A stretch of DNA of 64,000 nucleotides from Chanos chanos (lineage: Eukaryota > Chordata > Actinopteri > Gonorynchiformes > Chanidae). Positions 34,831 to 47,562 of this stretch are shown piece by piece. Position 1 is the first letter of the stretch; each line of letters starts with the position of its first letter. The DNA lies in assembly GCF_902362185.1 (NCBI RefSeq), contig NC_044508.1, positions 2,039,497 to 2,103,496 on the forward strand, given 5' to 3'. A program made the position numbers and the translations under genes. The notes beneath the pieces were generated by a model. It saw only the letters and a list, made by a program, of their open reading frames with translations, was not told the DNA's origin and did no database searches.

Positions 34831-36480
34831 TAGGAGTCTTGGTGAGGGAGAGGCTGTGTACTGACCACAGAAGACTTACACATTGCTTCTGGACCCCAGC
34901 TGAGGGGGCGGGGCCAGCGGCAGAGGCTGAAGGAGGGAGATGGCAGGCATCCCTACATGCAATGGCTCGTTTAGCAAACTGCACTAGACGCGGCACAACA
35001 CCCTGCTGATGGCAAAGCCAGCCAGCCAGCCAGCCCACCCACTGCACTAGCAACAGCAAATAGATGATCTTTGTGCCTTGTAGCAAGCATTAAGCTTTAG
35101 TTCCCTTATTGTTACCACTGCTGAGTTTCATAAATAAAATCTTGATCCTGAGGGGAGGGGTCTTCCTCCTAGCAAGCATAATTATATTCTTGCCTATGGT
35201 TGAAGCTACTGCAACAGTGTTTAATAGTTTTAATAGGGTTGTCCTAAATTACATGTTTTATCCTGCCTTTGTTAAGGTGGGATTTACAAAGTTCAGTGAA
35301 AGAACAACCTCTCTCCACGGTCGACTCCTCTCATCTGGTCCCTGTAATGATGAACCTTACATTGGTGTGAGTAGTGGGATGGACGGCAGTGACCCGCACA
35401 AGGACCTGGTGAGGGTTCAGACCTGCCGTGGTTCTCTTTCATCACGTTTGTGGAGCCACAGAAGAAGCAATGGAGTTGGCAGGCCCCAGGAAGTGTCTGT
35501 TACAGGTTGATCCTGGAGGTATGTGTAATGGAGAGCAGCCCTGGTCAGGCTGGCTGGCATTGCCCGTGAAGCAGAAGTCCTCACAGAGTCTGCAGTCATC
35601 ACCCGATTATGGCGCCCGGATGCCAAACAAACTCGTGTACTCCACGCCCATGTCTGTCGCCTTGGGAGCTGGAGGAGCGATCTCTCACAGCCCTCTGAGT
35701 CAGGAGAGCTGGTGGTACCAGTGCTACACAGCTGCCTTGCTTCTCTGACCAGCTGTTTGACTCCACTGTTGATACACTTGTCAAGCCATCAACACAGAAA
35801 TTTCTCTCTATGAACTTGATAGAAGCTTTGCTGAAGCTTCCTTGACCCTGTTGCAAGATGCTTCAGGCAGTGTTTGATCATTTCTTATAACTGTTAAATT
35901 TAAACTTTTTCAGCAGGGCTTCAACCAGAATTTTTTTTTTTCCAAGCAGGATTGGTATTTTAATGTTTCCGGTTTTGCATTCCACCTTGAAATGATCGTT
36001 CCCAAACCAGTTAGAACCAGATGAATTACTGGTTAATAACATTCCATGTAGGGCTGTGTGACTTGACAATATGTATCTTTCGGACGATATAAAAATGTCT
36101 ATTGATAGATATTTTACTCTAAAGTCGACTTTCTCTATCGCTAATGTCACAAAACATTACAAAAACGCATTGCATCACTAACTAGGAGTGATCAACTGTG
36201 GCTTCCTAGTCATTTGATTATTTTGCAATCGTTGTCAATCACAAACATTTAAATGGCAAAAATGAGAAACTATGTCATTTTAACGTTACGGTTAACAAGC
36301 TCGCTAGGAGGCTATGCAGGACACATTACGTTTAGCCTAACTGGAGCTATTTCCAACAATAGTTCTCTTTACATGGTAGCCTATCTATCAAACACTGATG
36401 AAGCTGATGTCTCAGACAAACATTTTATAAGATGCATAGCATAATATTTACCACCTCTGGTGGCAAACAGGGAGACCACA
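34831..36480. other. intergenic, no gene recognised
   Basis: Includes (GCCA)n-like CAGCCAGC repeats near 35019-35035 and sequence of moderate GC to about 35760, then AT-rich DNA. Around 36040-36150 a 'GTAGGGCTGTGTGACTTGAC' start resembles the ends of common fish hAT-derived repeats. No gene can be supported. Confidence 0.35.
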
Positions 36481-36839
36481 CCACATTATCTCAGTATGAG
36501 GGATGTGGGACAAAGGATACAGGAGGGTTTTTTTTTTAAGTTTACAGGGTACAGGAGTTTTTGTTGTTGTTGTTGTTCCTTGCTTGTTTGTTTGGAATGT
36601 TTCTCCTCAGTACGATGACACGCCCCAATTTCAAACCACCCACTCAGAATCTAAGGTTGAGTCCTGTCCAATCAGTTTTCTGTGCGTACATGGCGTAGAG
36701 TGACAGTAACCAATAGCATTGTGTGCAACTGCAGCGTGAGATTTGCTTTGGGGAAGGGGTTACCTGTACTTAGGAGAAACAAGTTACGGAAGGATTACAG
36801 AAGTTGTACTCCGTATTCTGTCAATAGTGTGCATTTTGA

Positions 36840-37866
36840 AGATGACTTGCAAAAGAACACTTGAGTTTTTGAACGGACAGCGGAGTGGAGAGGCTACTCG
36901 TGCGCCGGGAATATCCATTTTTTCCAACGCCGAGTCCGAACGAAAACAAACAACTGGTGTCCCCGTTAAATGCATTTTTATAAACGTGTCTGAACAGCAG
37001 TAAACGTTCATGGAGAATGTTATTCGGCGGTTGGACAGGATGGAGTCCCATAGAAGAGGCGCAATAGGAGTCTGCCCAAAAAAAGAAGACGGGAAAATAA
37101 CTCTGTTTTGGTAAGTTTATTTCTGTAGCCTTCTGGCTTTTGTCTTTGACTGCCGCACATTCTGATATGTTCGCATTTCTTTATCTGCTTTATCCCTTAA
37201 TGTGGTTAATTTAACTCTTGTACTAATTTTGCTTCTACAGGAAGCTGTGCGGAGAATATATAATGCTGAAAACAACACGCACAGATATGATCCACAGACA
37301 AGGTAAGACAACATGTTTTGTTGGTAGGCTATATCATCGCGAGTGTTTCATAGCAGTGCCTGGAATTCTAAACAAACTTTTAATCAATCTTCCTTTCTTC
37401 TCCACTTTTTTTTCTCTCTAGCATCCTGCAAGACCTATTGAGACTATTTGAAAGAGTTACAAGATGAACCAAGAAGGGAATCTAGAGGGGGGCAGGATCG
37501 CCACTCGAACGAGGCAAAGGAGGAGAAGAGTAAGTCAAAACATCATTTCCCCAGTAGTTCTTAGACTTTTTCTCCATTTTATATTTTCAGTGATCTAATT
37601 TCTGTTTTCACTGTGGAAGAGGCTGCCATATGGAGGACCGCATCAGTAGATATAATTTCTGAAGAGGAGGACGCCATCTTGGATGGAAGGCCAGCGTGGG
37701 TCCTCCCGCCTAGCACAGAGTTGTCTGCACTGTGTGGGGTGCTACAGAATAGACTGGACAAAGACCAAAAATATGTTGTGAATCACCATGCACGAGTTGG
37801 TGCGGATAGATTCACAATGGTGACCACGGCAGCTGGGTTGTTCTTGGGAATGTTCAACATTTAGAG
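36840..37866 (+). pseudogene. decayed C14orf93-like repeat gene with introns
   Basis: Pieces in order: EAVRRIYNAENNTHRYDPQT at 37241-37303 (then a GTAAGA donor), KTYWDYLKELQDEPRRES in 37421-37515 in a frame with an internal stop, and IWRTASVDIISEEEDAILDG with ELSALCGVLQNRLDKDQKY at 37613-37863. I recall the order VRRIYN..., C.TYF.NLKR..., LW.TA..D..SDEEDG...GRPAWV...ELS.LC..LQ.RL from the multi-copy fish proteins annotated as C14orf93-like. Plausible splice signals separate the pieces, so it is a DNA-level copy and not a processed one. The stop and a diverged middle show it is dead. The upstream limit is uncertain; 36840-37110 may hold the first exon. Confidence 0.45.
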
Positions 37867-38089
37867 TTTCATTTATGTTCCCAAAAAGCATTATTATGTA
37901 CTATATTACAGTATATTCTGTTCTAATGTATTCTATTCTATGTTGTAGAAATATATAATTGTCAATTTATATGCCTTATAATTTACATTATGCTGTATTT
38001 TTTTTTTATTTTTAATAAAATTTGTGTAATTCATTTTTGTTTGACAGACTATTGATACAATCTACCTATGAACATAAAACAATACCAAC

Positions 38090-38126
<37 letters not shown>

Positions 38127-39268
38127 TAAACCGTATGAAATCATGTCTGTGGACACACAATGGACCAATGGGGAAGGGTCTTAGAGGAGGGGCAAGACAT
38201 TGCTCCACCAATCCAAAGTAAGACTTTTGACCAATTGCAGGATACCTGGTGGCCTAAGGTGTGAAGTCCAAATGTTCCCTTGCAAGCACCACCAAGGGAT
38301 TATTCATGATGGCAACTAAGGGCTCTAGGCAGACCCCAAAACCTGGTACATATCCAGGAGTTGTGGGAGAGACTCCCAGGTCAGGGCCAGATGCAACCGA
38401 GTCCCTTCTCCACACTAAAAGCTGTACTTCTTATGCTAAGTTTTTAAAATGAATTCTAAGTTTCAAAAAGCAGTCAAAGTCTTCAGGGGTCCGATGCAGT
38501 GTAAGTTTATTGCATTCAGTAGTGAGCAAAATACAACAAACTGAGTCAAGTCCCAGGGAGTGACTGAATCTAATACGGAAAATCATTAACTTATATATCT
38601 AAAATTTTATCAGTATGCTAAACCTATGTATCCAATAAGCACATAACACGGTTGTGTGGTAATACCCCTTACATCATCCGTTTTTGCATGGTCCAACCTA
38701 TTCGCTTCCAGAATTTCCCCCAGAATTCATTATTCCGTACATCACTGTTTCCGAAGTTTCCATTTTTTGGTTAAGTAAAAAAATGATATTCAACCATGTC
38801 CTCACTTTGCCTCGGATGCTCAACCATGTCCCCAATCTCACCTCAGATACTTTACCCTTAACGCAGGTGTTAGCTATCAAGCGATGGGCTAGTCCATGCA
38901 AGGCGGACACTGAAGCAACTACGCCCCGGACATTACTTATGCTTCCTTGTCACTATCACCCAGATCTCACCCTGTTCATGTTGCCTTCATGTTTTCCTGA
39001 CCATGCATTTTCCCTTTTTTGGTATACCGAGGCCCTCTTCCGTTGGCTTCAACATTCAGAGGCTTCCTTCCATTTCTCCAACAGAGCATTCCATGCCGCG
39101 TAACAGAGCTACAAACTGCCAGAGCCAGCCGATCTGTGGAGTATCCGGAAATATACACGAGTATTCCAGTCTGGATACACCTCTTTTCACACAGTGGGAT
39201 CCACACCTATTTCAACCTGTTACCCGGAAAGCACCGTGAATCACCATTTAAGGTCAAAGTTACGCCGA
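37867..39268. other. intergenic upstream of UGT gene 5
   Basis: No gene recognised. A pure (ATA)n microsatellite lies at 38090-38125. Open frames on both strands at 38680-39300 have no recognisable domain. Confidence 0.35.
38090..38125. repeat. (AAT)n microsatellite
   Basis: Twelve uninterrupted AAT/ATA trinucleotide units. Confidence 0.95.
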
Positions 39269-39280
39269 GTCAACGTTTAC
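39269..39280 (+). promoter_or_regulatory. diverged HNF1-position site, UGT gene 5
   Basis: GTCAACGTTTAC aligns with GTTAATGATTAC of gene 4 (GAGTCAACGTTTACATGTCA against GAGTTAATGATTACATTTAA) but has lost key bases and ends 66 bp before the ATG. It probably binds HNF1 weakly or not at all. Confidence 0.35.
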
Positions 39281-39345
39281 ATGTCACTGATATATAGCCT
39301 GTTGACAACCCTTCCATTTCGGATCTACTTTGTCTTTCGGTCACC

Positions 39346-41996
39346 ATGCGAGGAAGGTCGTTTATCCTCACTTGTCTGATTTTTGGGCTTGGTTTGGTCC
39401 GGAACGTAAACTGTGGGAATATCTTGGTATGGTATACGGAGGGAAGTCACTGGATAAATTTGAAACCAGTACTTGAAACGTTACTAGACAGAGGACACAA
39501 TGTAACTGCTCTTGTTCCGAGCTCTTCACTCTTCATGGATGTCAGTGAGCCGGCTCCATATCACTACGAGACTTTCGAAGTTTCGTTAACAAAAAGCGAC
39601 GTAAGGAATACAATGGAAAGGTTCTTTCGTTTTTGGATATACGAGGCGCAGCACATGAACTTTATAGAACTGTCTAAGACGTTTTACAAAACTATGACCG
39701 ATCATTTGGAAATGTGCGTCGCATATTGCGACGGGCTATTTAAATCGGAAGCAGTCCTGAACAGACTTCGAGAAGGAAAGTTCGATCTTATGTTTGTAGA
39801 TCCAGTTTATCCCTGCAGTGAACTGGTGGCTGAAATGCTAGACGTGCCCATCGTCTACACCCTTCGCTTCTCCCTTGCCCATAGTATGGAGAGACTTTGT
39901 GGACAGATTCCGGCTCCCCCCTCCTACGTCCCCGGTGCAATGAGCAAACTGACAGACAACATGACTTTCTCTGAGAGAATTCAAAACTTTTTGTTTTACG
40001 TGTCTCAGGACGCTATGTCGAGGTACATGTGGAGAACGTTTGATAAGTACTACAGTGATTATTTAGGTGAGATACGTAGTGATTTAAACGGCTTTTCAGA
40101 CAAGCACATGACGTATATACGTATACGTAAATGCCTATAATTTGACGGTACTTCGCACTAAAAAGCAAAACATTGTGTCGGCATTGCACATTCCAGAATT
40201 GCACCAAGTGTATTCTGTTTTGTTCCATATCTAAACAAAATTTCGTAGACCTTTGATAGACAGTGGTACATTAGTATCAGTGTGCTACTTGGAAAATACA
40301 GAAGTGTATTAAGATAAAAAGTGGACATCTTTTACTCTGAGGATCATTCTTTTTGTACAAGTTTTCATTATTTTAACAATCCAAGAAAACGTGTTCTCAG
40401 GTCGGCCGACTTCATTTTGTGAGATGATGGGAAAGGCTGATATCTGGCTGATCCGAACCTACTGGGACTTTGATTATCCCCGTCCGTTCCTGCCTAACTT
40501 TAAATTTGTTGGTGGTATTCACTGCAGACCTGCTAAACCGTTACCAAAGGTAAAGCTCCAGAAAATGTCTGATCACAAAGCGATGTCAGCAGTCTCTCAG
40601 ATTTGTATAAAAGTAATTTTTTTTGTGGGTAACTCTGTAGTGATGGTGTGTGCACTATATCATTAACCATCTCTAACCAAGTTGTCTGTAAATGTGCTCC
40701 TTAGCTTAACACAGAGTTTAGTGGAATTGACTCCTGATTTTCTGGTACTGGAGCGCATACCACAAAAGTCCAGACTGAAATGACGCACTGGAAGCCAGTG
40801 TTGGAAATAAGTGCTACCAAAAGATTTGACTTGTATTGCATGTGTGCATGCCTGTCTGTGTATGGCTGTGTGCATGTGTGATTCTCTCTCTCTAGGACAT
40901 AGAAGAGTTTGTGGAGAGCTCAGGAGATGATGGTGTCGTGGTTTTCTCTCTGGGCTCCATAATGAATAACATGACCAAAGAGAGAGCAAACACAATCGCT
41001 TCTGCATTGGGTCAGATACCACAGAAGGTCCTACAACATCCACCTCTTCATCCATTTATTTACCCTGTTCAACGAATAACATCTGGTCAATGCAGCTGTC
41101 TGTCATACGGTTTCCAGTTTACCCCCTTATCCATTCACACAGCCATTTAACTATCCTCCGACATCCTTCAGTCCAGTTATCTGTCCTGCAACATCCAATC
41201 ATTCATCTGTCCTTTTTTATCTCAAGAAATTCACCCATAAACTATTATTACTGTATTACTCTCACCTGTCACCTCCTACCCAGTCAACCATAAACTATGA
41301 CACACTAAGTTTTTCCCTGCTGTGATTGACTGCCATAACTGTGAGAGAAAAATACTGACTGAATGGACTTTGTGTATGTGCTTATTGTCTGACAGGTTCT
41401 GTGGAGGTACAGTGGTGAAAAGCCAGAGACTCTGGCTCCAAACACAAGACTGTACGACTGGATCCCCCAGAACGATCTACTGGGTCAGTGTTTCTTATTT
41501 ATAGCCACTAAATAACACACTTCATCATTACATTAGTCTTAAAATGGATTTTTACTGAAGTGTGGTTAAGATGTTTTCATGCTCAAACTCAAACGCTTCT
41601 TTTATTTGTTTCTCTTACCAAAAGGTCATCCAAAGACCAAAGCCTTTATCACTCATGGTGGGACCAATGGAATCTATGAGGCCATATACCATGGAGTTCC
41701 TATGGTGGGAATCCCCATGTTTGCTGACCAGCCAGACAACATGGTCCATATGAAGTCTAAAGGAGCTGCAGTCATCATGGACTTTATCAGCATGGAGACC
41801 AAAGACCTGGTGGACGGGCTCAAAGCTGTAATCAATGACCCATCGTAAGTGGTTCTCTTTACTTAGAATCCCTGTATCTGTTGTACTGTGTGTAAGGTGA
41901 ATGAGTTTGCATAAAAGTATGCATGTTGATGTTGACGGTATGTGCGCGCGTGCGTGCGTGTGTGTGCGTGTGCGTGCGTGTGTGTGCGCGTGCGTG

Positions 41997-42029
<33 letters not shown>

Positions 42030-42589
42030 AGAAGAGAACTGACTGCTGATGGCAGCCACTTTTGCTTTGAAGGAGGAGGTGGCAAAGTCATCAGCAGTCA
42101 GGGAGTTAGATGCTGGAGGTGGAGAAGGAGAACAAAACGAAATACATACGTGAAATAAATTTTAATAAAAGAGGGTTTGAGGAGAATATGATTGCTTTTT
42201 GTCACCTACAGCAATACATTTTCTGTCATGAGCAATAAAATGATAGAGATCATTATTATTTCTGTTTGTTCACGATTTACATTGGTTGGCTGGTTGTTTT
42301 CCGTAGGTATAAAGAGAATGCCATGAGGTTGTCCAGAATCCACCACGACAGACCAATACACCCAAGGGATGAGGCCGTGTTCTGGATTGAATTTGTGATG
42401 CGCCACAAGGGGGCCAAGCACCTGAGGGTGCAGGCCCATAACCTGACCTGGTATCAGTACCACAGTCTGGATGTGTTTGCTTTCCTGTTGGCCATAATTG
42501 CTCTAGTTCTCTTCATATTCTATAAAATACTGAAGTCCTGTGTTGTGAGGTGCTGTTTTAGATCCAGATCTAAGAGCAAAAAAGAGTGA
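39346..42589 (+). CDS. ugt2: UDP-glucuronosyltransferase, UGT2-type (array gene 5, class B)
   Basis: Exons 39346-40066, 40401-40549, 40896-41027, 41396-41483, 41625-41844 and 42307-42589 give 530 aa. The signal peptide is [20 protein letters not shown]. His35 sits in EGSHWIN (Gly for Ala) and Asp152 in [11 protein letters not shown]. Exon 1 is class B ([22 protein letters not shown]) with its own helix region ([20 protein letters not shown]) and FDLMFVDP where others have YDVLFVDP. In exon 2 FKFVGG replaces FKYVGG, in exon 3 [12 protein letters not shown] replaces [12 protein letters not shown], and in exon 5 [10 protein letters not shown] replaces [10 protein letters not shown]. Introns 2, 3 and 4 are close to gene 4; intron 5 is different and has a long GT/GC tract. 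All catalytic and donor-binding residues are kept. Confidence 0.93.
41941..42028. repeat. (GT)n/(GC)n microsatellite in intron 5 of UGT gene 5
   Basis: An alternating purine-pyrimidine stretch of about 88 bp (TGTGCGCGCGTGCGTGCGTG and so on), a potential Z-DNA former. Confidence 0.9.
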
Positions 42590-43951
42590 ACAACAGGTCT
42601 CTGAGAACATTAAAATCATGTTTTCATTGTGTTTTTCCATCTCAGTCGGTGATTTAATTAATTTGGTGCATTTCTTTGCTTTATGGACTTGTGACATGGA
42701 AAATGACTATGACATGACAATTATTTAAGCCAAAGGTAGGGTGGGTTGATCTCTTCAAAAACTGATTGAATCCGTGAGTGATTTTCACGATGTTCATTCG
42801 CATACTGTGCAGATGTTGTTGGTGATAGTGTAAATGACGGTGTTCTTATTCTACAGCCAGGTTCTCAATGGCTACATGCTCAGATTGTATTGTGCCTCAC
42901 TTGGCAGTTGCTTTGGATAAAAGCATCTACTAGATGAATGAAATGTAAATGTAAATATAAACTTTATGTCAGATTTTTTTTTTCTCATGGGGTAATAAAA
43001 ATGAATTTGACAGATTCAAAGTGCTGCTTGTTTCATCTGCCATCTTTTTATTCGTCCACCGAGTCCTCTCAGAACACAACCCGTGCCTGGCTATAAGGGC
43101 ACTGCGATGAATCAGGAAAGTTAAGCTTGAACTTAAGACAAATTTATGAACAGTAACAGCAGCATCAGAAAAAATAAAAAAATTCTGTCACACAAAACAC
43201 ACTCCCAGGTTCAGACGAGTCAGTCGGAATGTCGATGCTGCAGGGATCCTTCTGTTTTCCCTAGCAAGGCTTTGATAAGCACTGACGTGGATTATATTAC
43301 CATCTTAGCAAGAGCCCAGCTCAAGCAGGGGATGCCGAATTTCTCTCACTGAAACAGTTCTCTGTTTCCTCTCCCACTCTCAACTGTACTGTTAGCACTT
43401 TTAGTATACAGAAACCATTTCACAGCTCTTAACAACCATGTGATGAGAATAATCAGACTGAGTCAAGACAGGCGTTTGTTCACCTCTGTTAGGACAGTGG
43501 TGGAGTCCTGTGTGTATAGATTAAGATGTCAGAGCGACTGTCAAAGGGATTTAGTGCTGTGTGTTGTTTGCAGAACCTGCAGAACCTGAGTTGAGTCCTC
43601 CACGCACAGCATCACAGCTTTCAAGAAGCCACACGACGGGTTGTGAGAGAAACGTGAAGCCATGGGGAGAGAGGTCCACGACGAACCGCAATTACTGTAC
43701 ATCTGATACCCAAACAATGAGAGCGGGAGGAGGGGTGCAGATTTTAAGTGACATGATTTCAGAACAAAAGAGAGGGAGAAATGGGAGATGTTTATTTTTA
43801 TCTCACCTAAGCGGGATTTCGGAAAAAAGAGCCCTCCGGAGTAAGCCCCTATCATCTGTTCTGTTCAAACACGACCAATGGAGGGAAACTCAGTGAATGT
43901 ACGGTCCAATGGGGTGTACTGCGGAAGTACAGGGAGTGCCCTGCCTCCTCT
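42590..43951. other. intergenic between UGT genes 5 and 6
   Basis: No gene recognised. The first 100 bases are probable 3' UTR. A fish repeat tail lies at 42885-42960, followed by AATAAA near 42993. Confidence 0.4.
42885..42960 (+). repeat. fish SINE/MITE tail
   Basis: TTGCTTTGGATAAAAGCATC, then CTACTAGATGAATGAAATGT and repeated AAATGT, is the standard end of a common fish short repeat. Confidence 0.65.
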
Positions 43952-43968
43952 ATTGTTGCATAATTTTA
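43952..43968 (+). promoter_or_regulatory. proximal block shared by UGT genes 6 and 1
   Basis: ATTGTTGCATAATTTTA here and ATTGTAGCATAATTTTA at 2801-2817 before gene 1 differ at one base. The distance to the ATG is 32 bp here and 13 bp in gene 1. Its function is unknown; it may be leader or TSS-region homology. I find no HNF1-like site at the usual place before gene 6. Confidence 0.4.
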
Positions 43969-43999
43969 GATGTCAGAGCCATTTTAGCTGTGAGGCACC

Positions 44000-45569
44000 A
44001 TGAGGCCCCGGTTGCAAACCCTCACTTATGTGATTTTGGGATTCTGTGTGTTTGGGAAAATAAACTGTGGGAATATCTTGGTATGGTACACAGAGGCCAG
44101 TCACTGGATAAATCTCAAACCTGTGCTGGAGACGCTGACAGACCGCGGACACAGCGTCACCGTTCTGCTCCCTAATGCCACACTCTTCATGGACGCAACG
44201 GAGAAGAGTCGCTATAGTTACGAGATGTTTAATGTTTCGCTGTCCTTGGATGAAGTAAGTGACTGGATGGACAAGATACTGCACTTCACGATGTATGAGA
44301 TGGACAAACTTAACCTGTTAGAACTTTACATCAAGTCTTACCAAATGATAGGGAAAGACATGGACTTTTGCCTTGCTTACTGTGACGGGCTGCTGAAAAC
44401 GGAATCAGTTATGGACAAACTACGAAGAGGGAGATATGATGTGCTGCTTGCAGATCCCATTTATTCCTGTAGTGAACTGGTGGCTGAGACACTAGATATT
44501 CCCATAGTTTATACTCTCCGATTTTCTATCGCTCATACGATGGAGAGACTTTGCGGACAGACCCCGGCTCCACCTTCTTACGTACCTGGTGCCATGAGCA
44601 AATTTACTGACAAGATGACTTTTTCTGAGAGAATATGGAGTTTTCTCTTTCTTGTGTCCCAAGATGCCATGGCCTTGAGTCTGTGGAAGAAGTATGACAG
44701 GTATTACAGTGACTATTTAGGTGAGATTCAGTATGAATTCTTCAAACAAGCTCATTGAAACTTTATTATATCATAAAACCTATGACAACACGGGCTTGAA
44801 ACCCAATGGTGATTAAGTTACTAACGGCATTGAGGTTTAATTCCAGGTCGACCCACGACGTTTTGTGAGATGATGGGAAAGGCTGATATCTGGCTGATCC
44901 GAACCTACTGGGACTTTGAGTATCCCCGTCCGCTCCTGCCTAACTTTAAATATGTCGGTGGTATTCACTGCAGACCTGCTAAACCATTACCAAAGGTAAA
45001 CCATTAGAAACGGTCGTCTCTATACACATGAACCTTTGTCTCCATACACGTGAGCCTTGATGTCAGCAGTGTGTCAGAACTGGATGAACACGTTCTTGCT
45101 TAGTCTGTATTCTGCACTGTTGTGTTGCTGCACTGTGCTTTTCACTGTAACCCAAGCTGTTTTTGAGTGCACATCTAAATGTGATTAGTGCTTGCTCATA
45201 TGTAGCAGTCATGCTTAAATCTAGTTTGTGTTGTACATGTGTTTTCTATCTTGAGCCATGTTGGTTAGCAATAACATCAGTGCTTGGCACTTGACTTTGA
45301 CTGACTCAGTTATATTCAGCAGAAATCTTTACAATGTTATCTTAAAATGTTTAAAATTTCAGGAACACAAGCTTCAGATAAACCCTCAGTGCTTCTGTCT
45401 TCCACTTTACATGATATATAAACTGAATTCACTTCCAACCATCACACCAATCAATTCAGCAACCCAGCCCCTCCTTTTGACTTCCTGGTCCAAATGACCA
45501 GGGGCTTCTGGGCCAGTTCCACTGGGCTTAGTCTGCTAAGTTACAGTTCATCAAATATAAACACACTAC

Positions 45570-45627
<58 letters not shown>

Positions 45628-47562
45628 CTCTCTCTCCCTCTCTCTCTAGGACATAGAGGAGTTTGTGGAGAGCTCAGGACATGATGGCGTTGTGGTTTTC
45701 TCTCTGGGCTCCATGATCGGGAACATGACCAAAGAAAGAGCAAACACGATCGCTTCTGCTTTGGGTCAGATACCACAGAAGGTCCTACAACATCCACCTG
45801 TTCATTCTACTGCATCCATCTGTTTATTATATAACTCACTTTGTCTTAACAAAGCACTAGTTGTAGGAAAGGCCATATATTTGTCTAAATAAAACATTAT
45901 AGTCATGTTTTTCATTGAGAAGTCCAGCAGTAAATGCCATGTCACCTCATTCAGGTGAACTGTAACACTCTTACACTTCTCTCACCTTAACCTATGACTC
46001 AGTCAGTCAGGAACATTCATCAGTTATTTGTTTCTCGGATCCATAAACTCTCTCGTTTTATGACACACTTCAGGAGAAGATGTTGACTTTAATGTGTGAA
46101 GGTGTGTGTGTGTGTGTGCGTACAAACATGATCTCTTCTGCTTTAGGTCAGATACCACAAAAGCTCCAAAAACAACCGCCTGTTCGCTCTACAATATCCC
46201 TCTGTTCATTCCACTCTGTCCACTTTGTCTTATCACAGTACTAGTTAAAGCAAAGGCCGCATATTTCTCCAAATAAAACACTGTTCATTTTTTTTTCCTT
46301 CGAGAAATCCATGAGTAAAAGTCAAACTCATTCAGGTGAAATGTAACACTCAAACATTTCTGTCACACCTTAACCTATCACATAGTCAGTCAGAAACTGT
46401 TATCAGTCATTTGCCACTTTGACCCACACAGTCTGATCTTACAATGCACTTCAGGAGAAAATGTTGACTGTAATATGTTAATATGTGTGTGTGTGTGTTT
46501 GTGTGCTTTTCAACTAACAGGTTCTGTGGAGGTACAGTGGTGAGAAGCCAGAGACTCTGGCTCCAAACACCAGACTATACGACTGGATCCCCCAGAACGA
46601 TCTACTGGGTCAGTGATTCTCACTCTGAACAAAAAGACGTTTTTTTTTTTTAATGTTTGTTTGTTTTTAATGTTTTAATGCATGCGTCTTTGGCTGTTTG
46701 AATCGCTTGTTTCTTTCACTCAAGGTCATCCAAAGACCAAAGCCTTTATCACTCATGGTGGGACCAATGGAATCTATGAGGCCATATACCATGGAGTTCC
46801 TATGGTGGGAATCCCCATGTTTCTTGACCAGCCAGACAACATGGTCCATATGAAGTCTAAAGGAGCTGCAGTCATCATGGACTTTAACAGCATGGAGACC
46901 AAAGACCTGGTGGACGGGCTCAAAGCTGTAATCAATGACCCATCGTGAGTGGTTCTCTTAATTTATAATGATTTCTATTTAGTTAAGTTCTGTGTAACAG
47001 TTAAAATAAGACTGTCACTTAAAATGTGTGGTTTTGTTAAAGTAAGGTTTAGGTTTAGGTTATTGGTTAGGTTACTGGTAAGTTTAGAGACTGAATTTGA
47101 TCTGTACTGGTTAAATGGATAAATTAAATTCCAAGATTAACTTTAGGTCATGTTTGGGTGGGTTGGGTGATGAGATTAGTGTTTCGTGTAGTTGTACATG
47201 CTCACTCTGTCACCAATTAAAAATCACATAGACCGCTGTCATTTCTACTTTACATTGGTTGGCTGGTTGTTTTCTGAAGGTATAAGGAGAATGCCATGAG
47301 GTTGTCCAGAATCCACCACGACAGACCAGTACACCCACGGGATGAGGCCGTGTTCTGGATTGAATTTGTGATGCGCCACAAGGGGGCCAAGCACCTGAGG
47401 GTGCAGGCCCATAACCTGACCTGGTATCAGTACCACAGTCTGGATGTGTTTGCTTTCCTATTGGCCATAATTGCACTAGTTCTCTTCATATTCTATAAAA
47501 TACTGAAGTCCTGTGTTGTGAGGTGCTGTTTTAGATCCAGATCTAAGAAAAAGACAGAGTAA
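44000..47562 (+). CDS. ugt2: UDP-glucuronosyltransferase, UGT2-type (array gene 6, class A)
   Basis: Exons 44000-44720, 44847-44995, 45650-45781, 46521-46608, 46725-46944 and 47280-47562 give 530 aa. Exon 1 is class A; the start [20 protein letters not shown] aligns with gene 2. His35 and Asp152 ([12 protein letters not shown]) are present. In exon 3 [10 protein letters not shown] replaces [10 protein letters not shown] and [10 protein letters not shown] replaces [10 protein letters not shown]. In exon 5 [11 protein letters not shown] replaces FADQ or FGDQ; Asp398-Gln399 are kept. The tail is SKKKTE, a KKXX-type dilysine signal, rather than KSKKE. Intron 3 (739 bp) contains a diverged second copy of the exon 3 tail. 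Although class A, it lies between two class B genes, so the array has been reshuffled. Confidence 0.93.
45574..45626. repeat. (GT)n microsatellite before exon 3 of UGT gene 6
   Basis: About 26 GT units run up to the CT-rich acceptor tract of exon 3. Confidence 0.9.
46115..46470 (+). pseudogene. diverged duplicate of the exon 3 tail plus intron 3 start
   Basis: 46121-46180 (ATCTCTTCTGCTTTAGGTCA, then GATACCACAAAAGCTCC) matches the last part of exon 3 (ATCGCTTCTGCTTTGGGTCA, then GATACCACAGAAGGTCC). The similarity continues through the intron (ACTAGTT, GGCC.CATATTT, AAATAAAACA, CATTCAGGTGAAATGTAACA) to about 46470. The source block is 45745-46090. It is an internal tandem duplication of about 350 bp inside intron 3. 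The donor GGTCC has become GCTCC, so the copy could not splice in the same way. Confidence 0.8.

Noticed and set aside
38450-39300. Overlapping open frames on both strands upstream of UGT gene 5
   Set aside because: No recognisable domain, no splice-supported continuation, and the region seems to be unclassified repeat or spacer DNA.
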